Assembly: GCF_964355755.1 (NCBI RefSeq)
Contig: NC_092670.1
Location: 9,981,201-10,045,200, forward strand
Direction: 5' to 3'
Origin: Antedon mediterranea
Taxonomy: Eukaryota > Echinodermata > Crinoidea > Comatulida > Antedonidae
Length of the DNA: 64,000 nt
The position numbers were made by a program, and so were the translations under genes. Below are positions 57,815 to 64,000 of the stretch, piece after piece. The notes below the pieces were generated by a model. The model did no database searches. It worked only from the letters and a program-made list of their open reading frames with translations, and was not told the DNA's origin. Each line of letters opens with the position of its first letter. Positions within the stretch are counted from its first letter, which is position 1.

Positions 57815-60800
57815 ACATACACATACTGTTGCATTGACTGCCTCATAAATGCCTACTACATTAATCATACATATACGGTTGCATTGACTGCCTCATAAAT
57901 GTCTACTACATTAATCATACATATACTGTTGCATTGACTGCCTCATAAATGCCTACTACATTAATCATACACATACTGTTGCATTGACTGCCTCATAAAT
58001 GCCTTCTACATTAATCATACACATACTGTTGCATTGACTGCCTCATAAATGCCTATTACATTAATCATACATATACTGTTGCATTGACTGCCTCATAAAT
58101 GCCTATTACATGAATCATACACATACTGTTGCATTGACTGCCTCATAAAGGTCTACTACATTAATCATACACATACTGTTGCATTGACTGCCTCATAAAT
58201 GCCTATTACATTAATCATACACATACTGTTGCATTGACTGCCTCATAAATGCCTACTACATTAATCATACACATACTGTTGCATTGACTGCCTCATAAAT
58301 GTCTACTACATTAATCATACATATACTGTTGCATTGACTGCCTCATAAATGTCTACTACATTTAATCATACACATACTGTTGCATTAACTGCCTCATAAA
58401 TGCCTACTACATTAATCAAACACATACTGTTGCATTGACTGCCTCATAAATGCCTACTACATTAATCATACACATACTGTTGCATTGACTGCCTCATAAA
58501 TGCCTACTACATTAATCATACACATACTGTTGCATTGACTGCCTCATAAATGCCTACTACATTAATCATACACATACTGTTGCATTGACTGCCTCATAAA
58601 TGCCTACTACATTAATCATACACATACTGTTGCATTGACTGCCTCATAAATGCCTACTACATTAATCATACACATACTGTTTTATTGACTGCCTCATAAA
58701 TGCCTACTACATTAATCATACACATACTGTTGCATTAACTGCCTCATAAATGCCTACTACATTAATCAAACACATACTGTTGCATTGACTGCCTCATAAA
58801 TGCCTACTACATTAATCATACACATACTGTTGCATTGACTGCCTCATAAATGCCTACTACATTAATCATACACATACTGTTGCATTGACTGCCTCATAAA
58901 TGTCTACTACATTAATCATACATATACTGTTGCATTGACTGCCTCATAAATGTCTACTACATCATACACATACTGTTGCATTAACTGCCTCATAAATGCC
59001 TACTACATTAATCAAACACATACTGTTGCATTGACTGCCTCATAAATGCCTACTACATTAATCATACACATACTGTTGCATTGACTGCCTCATAAATGCC
59101 TACTACATTAATCATACACATACTGTTGCATTGACTGCCTCATAAATGCCTACTACATTAATCATACACATACTGTTGCATTGACTGCCTCATAAATGCC
59201 TACTACATTAATCATACACATACTGTTGCATTGACTGCCTCATAAATGCCTACTACATTAATCATACACATACTGTTGCATTAACTGCCTCATAAATGCC
59301 TACTACATTAATCATACACATACTGTTGCATTAACTGCCTCATAAATGCCTACTACATTAATCATACACATACTGTTGCATTGACTGCCTCATAAATGCC
59401 TACTACATTAATCATACACATACTGTTGCATTGACTGCCTCATAAATGCCTACTACATTAATCATACACATACTGTTGCATTAACTGCCTCATAAATGCC
59501 TACTACATTAATCAAACACATACTGTTGCATTGACTGCCTCATAAATGCCTACTACATTAATCATACACATACTGTTGCATTGACTGCCTCATAAATGCC
59601 TACTACATTAATCATACACATACTGTTGCATTGACTGCCTCATAAATGCCTACTACATTAATCATACACATACTGTTGCATTAACTGCCTCATAAATGCC
59701 TACTACATTAATCATACACATACTGTTGCATTAACTGCCTCATAAATGCCTACTACATTAATCATACACATACTGTTGCATTGACTGCCTCATAAATGCC
59801 TACTACATTAATCATACACATACTGTTGCATTGACTGCCTCATAAATGCCTACTACATTAATCATACACATACTGTTGCATTAACTGCCTCATAAATGCC
59901 TACTACATTAATCAAACACATACTGTTGCATTGACTGCCTCATAAATGCCTACTACATTAATCATACACATACTGTTGCATTGACTGCCTCATAAATGCC
60001 TACTACATTAATCATACACATACTGTTGCATTGACTGCCTCATAAATGTCTACTACATTAATCATACATATACTGTTGCATTGACTGCCTCATAAATGTC
60101 TACTACATCATACACATACTGTTGCATTAACTGCCTCATAAATGCCTACTACATTAATCAAACACATACTGTTGCATTGACTGCCTCATAAATGCCTACT
60201 ACATTAATCATACACATACTGTTGCATTGACTGCCTCATAAATGCCTACTACATTAATCATACACATACTGTTGCATTGACTGCCTCATAAATGCCTACT
60301 ACATTAATCATACACATACTGTTGCATTGACTGCCTCATAAATGCCTACTACATTAATCATACACATACTGTTGCATTGACTGCCTCATAAATGCCTACT
60401 ACATTAATCATACACATACTGTTGCATTAACTGCCTCATAAATGCCTACTACATTAATCATACACATACTGTTGCATTAACTGCCTCATAAATGCCTACT
60501 ACATTAATCATACACATACTGTTGCATTGACTGCCTCATAAATGCCTACTACATTAATCATACACATACTGTTGCATTGACTGCCTCATAAATGCCTACT
60601 ACATTAATCATACACATACTGTTGCATTAACTGCCTCATAAATGCCTACTACATTAATCAAACACATACTGTTGCATTGACTGCCTCATAAATGCCTACT
60701 ACATTAATCATACACATACTGTTGCATTGACTGCCTCATAAATGCCTACTACATTAATCATACACATACTGTTGCATTGACTGCCTCATAAATGCCTACT

Positions 60801-61106
60801 ACATTAATCATACACATACTGTTGCATTAACTGCCTCATAAATGCCTACTACATTAATCATACACATACTGTTGCATTAACTGCCTCATAAATGCCTACT
60901 ACATTAATCATACACATACTGTTGCATTGACTGCCTCATAAATGCCTACTACATTAATCATACACATACTGTTGCATTGACTGCCTCATAAATGCCTACT
61001 ACATTAATCATACACATACTGTTGCATTAACTGCCTCATAAATGCCTATTACATTAATCATACACATACTGTTGCATTGACTGCCTCATAATGCCTACTA
61101 CATTAA
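57815..61106. repeat. 50-bp satellite array with higher-order repeats
   Basis: About 66 head-to-tail copies of a 50-bp unit (contains actgttgcattgactgcc and aatgcctactacattaat). Variants (gcattaactg, atcaaacac, aatgtctac and a 4-bp deletion giving tactacatcatac) recur in the same order. One block of 23 units (1146 bp, 58955-60100) is repeated from 60101 on for 20 units; a shorter block precedes it. No CRISPR and no coding frame (50 is not a multiple of three). Confidence 0.95.
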
Positions 61107-61555
61107 AACAAACTAAAGTCAGTAAATGTAGTAACTGCAGTAAATGCAGTTTAATAATTTTAACATGATCTATTGATAAGATAAGTTGTTGTACTGTGAG
61201 TGCATTTGCACATTTAAGGGCCATACCAAAAATGTACTTCATAGACAGTTTACAGAGTACTTTGCATTCAAGGTGATCACCTTTGGGCCTTACATTATAT
61301 TTGAGACGCGACATCAATTGATAATCAAAAAGTATCAAATGATTATTATTTGTTGTTTAAACTTTTAAATATTGTGGTCTAATTATGACATAACTAGTGA
61401 AATTATGGGGCTATTTCACAAAGGCATAGAATTATTTTTTCATGAGGTTCACGTCAATATCATTATTAGAATTGTTTTGTTCTACTTTTCAGATGTTTAG
61501 AAGCTTTTCTTTTAATGTTTGTCTAATTTCTTTAAGCTAAATTTGATGGAAAGAC
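61107..61555. other. No clear feature
   Basis: Starts with a few agtaaatg repeats. No gene recognised. Confidence 0.4.
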
Positions 61556-61890
61556 AGCCTCAAATTATGCTAGAACGCTGCTGTGTCTTGTGACTTTAGC
61601 TCTGACTTTAGACCCTGACGCCACCGCTGCTTAGGTACAGTACATGTCTCACGTTCTTTCCCAGCAGTCAATTTCCTTATCATTTAGCTGTGTTTAATCA
61701 TTCATAATTCTAACATTATTTTTATTATCCTTTAAATGTGATAAATGCAAATCAAACCCTATATGTGTCCATAGATTATTTTTACTGCAAAGTACTAAGT
61801 GTGTATAAGGCCTTAAAAAAGGTTAATTCTTTGTATACTTAATGTGTTTTTAAATGTAAATATAAATTGAATATACTAACCTGCAGTTCC
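61556..61890 (-). pseudogene. Intron and exon-end remnant of a PAN-FReD unit
   Basis: Parallels 24557-24880 and the sequence before 44397. Ends with the donor and the last bases of the middle FReD exon (GGAACTGCAG|gttagt on the minus strand); the remaining exon is replaced by unrelated sequence. Confidence 0.65.
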
Positions 61891-62440
61891 ATTGGCAGGC
61901 TGAAGGCGCTTGACCTTTGACAAGATCGCCTAAATTTTTAATATATTAACTTTACAATACTTAGTGTTGTATATTCTGGTACAGCCGCTCCATAATCTCT
62001 TTGCTTTTCTTCCTTATATCTATATTTTTAAATTTATACTAACAAATATCTTTTTATTAATATAATAATAATAATAATAATATATCAAAAATTTATTAAA
62101 TAATATTTATCGCATAATATGCAATCTACGATAATTTAATTAATTGATATAACACATTTATTAAATACATAACATCATTTGAATAAAAAGAACAAATCAC
62201 ATATCTACACATAATCATAACATCGTATACTCTATCTCTAACAATTTATTCAATCTTCTATCGACTAAAGCCGAAGTATAGTCGTTATCTCGGGACCGTT
62301 CTATGGCCACCACCAGGTAGGCTTACTTCATTAAGGCTTCTATGAATGGATGTACTGGTTGGGAGCAGGAACGCTAGTAGACCAAACCCAGTACCGTTTT
62401 GATTACGATCAATCGGGAAATTACCTCACGAGGGTTTTCT
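61891..62440. other. No clear feature
   Basis: AT-rich with a short (TAA)n run near 62060-62085. No gene recognised. Confidence 0.4.
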
Positions 62441-63273
62441 ACCTCGAGCAGTTATTGGCTATATGGCAGTATTCAAGTAATTAAAGTGTTAAATAGCATT
62501 TAATCCAATTTACATTTAGGTAAACTTAGGGTTCAAAGTATCATACAATAAGAAGATCATTACGAATGTTACGAGGTATTTTAAAAATTTATATTATATA
62601 AAATTAAAAAAAATTTAATTTCAAATATTATCATTATTATTACTTACTGGTTTTAGTAGAGTTCTTTCAAGTTCTGTCTGAATGTTTGTCTTTTCTTTTT
62701 TTAATTTAAATGTACAATTACTGTATACAATGAAGTATAATGATCCCTATTGTTATTTAGGATGTGGATAAAGATAATTATGTTATTATCTAAGTGCTAT
62801 TAATTTTATGATGCCGTTCATTTGTGTTGATTATTATATTACTAAAAATAATACTCTAATTGAGCTCGGGTGAGGTCTCTATTCATATCATTACATCTGC
62901 AGCTTTATCAGTATTATGAAAACCATTTTTGCCGGCATCCAGTTCTCTTACTAAATGTGGTACTTGGGCCGGTATTATTTCTTGCTCTCATTAATGCCGG
63001 CCCGATTGAAGATTCAAATAATATGCCGACCCACTCTTGGTGAAGTTGTTCCCAGAAACTCTTTACCTATTACGTAGTCCCTTCTGGAAAATTTGAATAA
63101 ATGGTGTTTGCTTATTTAAAAATGGCAAAAGATATACCAAATCCTTTAAAAATTTCCTTCCTTTACTATATGCATTCCCAACTTTATGATTATTTGACAG
63201 CTAAGTTAAATATTCTGAATTAATATCATCAATATGAGTTTCAAAGGTCACTCAACTGCTCATGCTGTCTTCT
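62441..63273 (+). repeat. Second copy of the 18350-18485 plus 20027-20735 block
   Basis: Runs through 18350-18485 and directly on to 20027-20735 without the Helitron, i.e. the empty site at 62578/62579. Contains the same LINE RT fragment (KGHSTAHAV region at 63245-63268). Confidence 0.85.
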
Positions 63274-64000
63274 TCTATATATAAATTTACGTAAGGGCAA
63301 AATTCGGTAAATCGCGCGTTATTTCTAGAATGTTTACTCGATGGTATATAAAGTTGGTTCGTACTTTCGGTACTGATTTTAACCACCTGATATGACCCTG
63401 TTTACTAATTAAATTATGTTAGATAATTAGTTATTGACGATTAAAACGAATTTAGGTTCAACGATTTGCCCCAAATAGGGGTGTTTTCCGATCGTGGTAT
63501 ACACTGTCTAATGGATGTCCATCTTGAAAAATACCCGCCACAAAAATGCGAGGAGGCTTCGCATTTTCCTATCTCCTCCTATGATAATTGTTTTTAATAG
63601 CTGAAAACCGGTTGAACAGCTAGAGTACAGCATCATAATGTTGAAGACAGGCCGATTTTCTTTAAAAAATACTATTTTGATTGATTTAATATATGATTAT
63701 ACAAATGTATTGATTTGCGATGAATGGAACATCCCAATCTCTCAGTCTGCCAGAGTTTGGTTTAACACAAGTAGGTAAATTTATGAGCCCTTGGTTTAAC
63801 ACATACGGTAGGTAAATATATTGGCCCTTTGAGAATAAACTTGCAATTTTTGACAATACTGTAAATATCTATTAACTATTTTTGGTCCTCATTTGAATCG
63901 AGCATTTCTTACTGTGAATGTTCGTACTGTTAGATGTAATATAAAAATATATACAAATAAACTTTATTACTGAGATTGTGGATAGGCTCTACTGTTAGAT
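63274..64000 (+). mobile_element. Second Helitron copy, 5' part
   Basis: Starts TCTATATATAAATTTACG inside the LINE fragment, where the other copy (20734) continues uninterrupted, and follows 18486-19200 to the window end. The 3' end is outside. Confidence 0.85.

Noticed and set aside
57815-61106. CRISPR-like array of regular repeats
   Set aside because: The units are contiguous and almost identical over all 50 bp, with no unique spacers, in a eukaryotic genome; it is satellite DNA.
61054-61338. 94-codon minus-strand open stretch
   Set aside because: Begins in the satellite edge, has no domain and low-complexity composition.

Overview
Eukaryotic genomic DNA, AT-rich, with short exons in long introns and very dense transposons; nothing here is bacterial. 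The best reading is a marine invertebrate deuterostome, most likely an echinoderm (species not determinable). The support is a Ty3/gypsy element with the Gmr1-type integrase-before-RT order, a 5S/tRNA/Deu-type SINE, a foldback element built like the sea-urchin TU family, and a family of lectin-like fibrinogen-related genes.

Host genes: the window holds parts of at least four tandem paralogues, all on the minus strand, of a secreted protein with a signal peptide, a PAN/apple domain and a fibrinogen C-terminal domain (FReD). Unit A (exons at 7188-6898, 3353-3329, 3070-2934, 1889-1628) has splice sites and phases that fit perfectly; its last exon lies beyond the left edge. Unit B (47799-47491, 45459-45323, 44658-44397 and a possible terminal exon at 32830-32586) has lost the acceptor and frame of its 25-nt micro-exon. 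A decayed terminal exon lies at 23845-23571, and a good one at 56935-56670 with no intact upstream partner in the window. The flanks duplicate too: about 1.5-11.7 kb matches about 44.3-55.7 kb, including a plus-strand exon for a membrane segment (8982-9052) that is broken in the second copy (near 54.1 kb).

Transposons by region: 4.2-5.0 kb 5'-truncated LINE; 9.7-10.3 kb solo LTR; 12.3-13.5 kb decayed L1/Tx1-type LINE; 14.9-15.6 kb TA arrays; 17.6-18.0 kb TIR element; 18.5-20.0 kb non-autonomous Helitron; 20.5-21.1 kb decayed LINE; 21.6-23.1 kb TU-like foldback with a nested MITE; 26.7-31.6 kb Penelope-like element split by a LINE; 33.7-37.2 kb LINE fragments nested in another repeat; 37.9-44.3 kb Gmr1-like LTR retrotransposon split by a TIR element; 51.1-52.6 kb TIR element; 52.7-53.0 kb 5S/tRNA/Deu-like SINE; 57.8-61.1 kb 50-bp satellite with higher-order structure; 62.4-64.0 kb a second copy of the 18.4-20.7 kb block with its Helitron at a different place.

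The PAN-FReD family is the only recognisable host function, probably a secreted recognition (innate immune or lectin-like) protein. Paralogous empty sites give a relative history: segmental duplication first, then insertion of the 4.2-kb LINE and the gypsy element into single copies.
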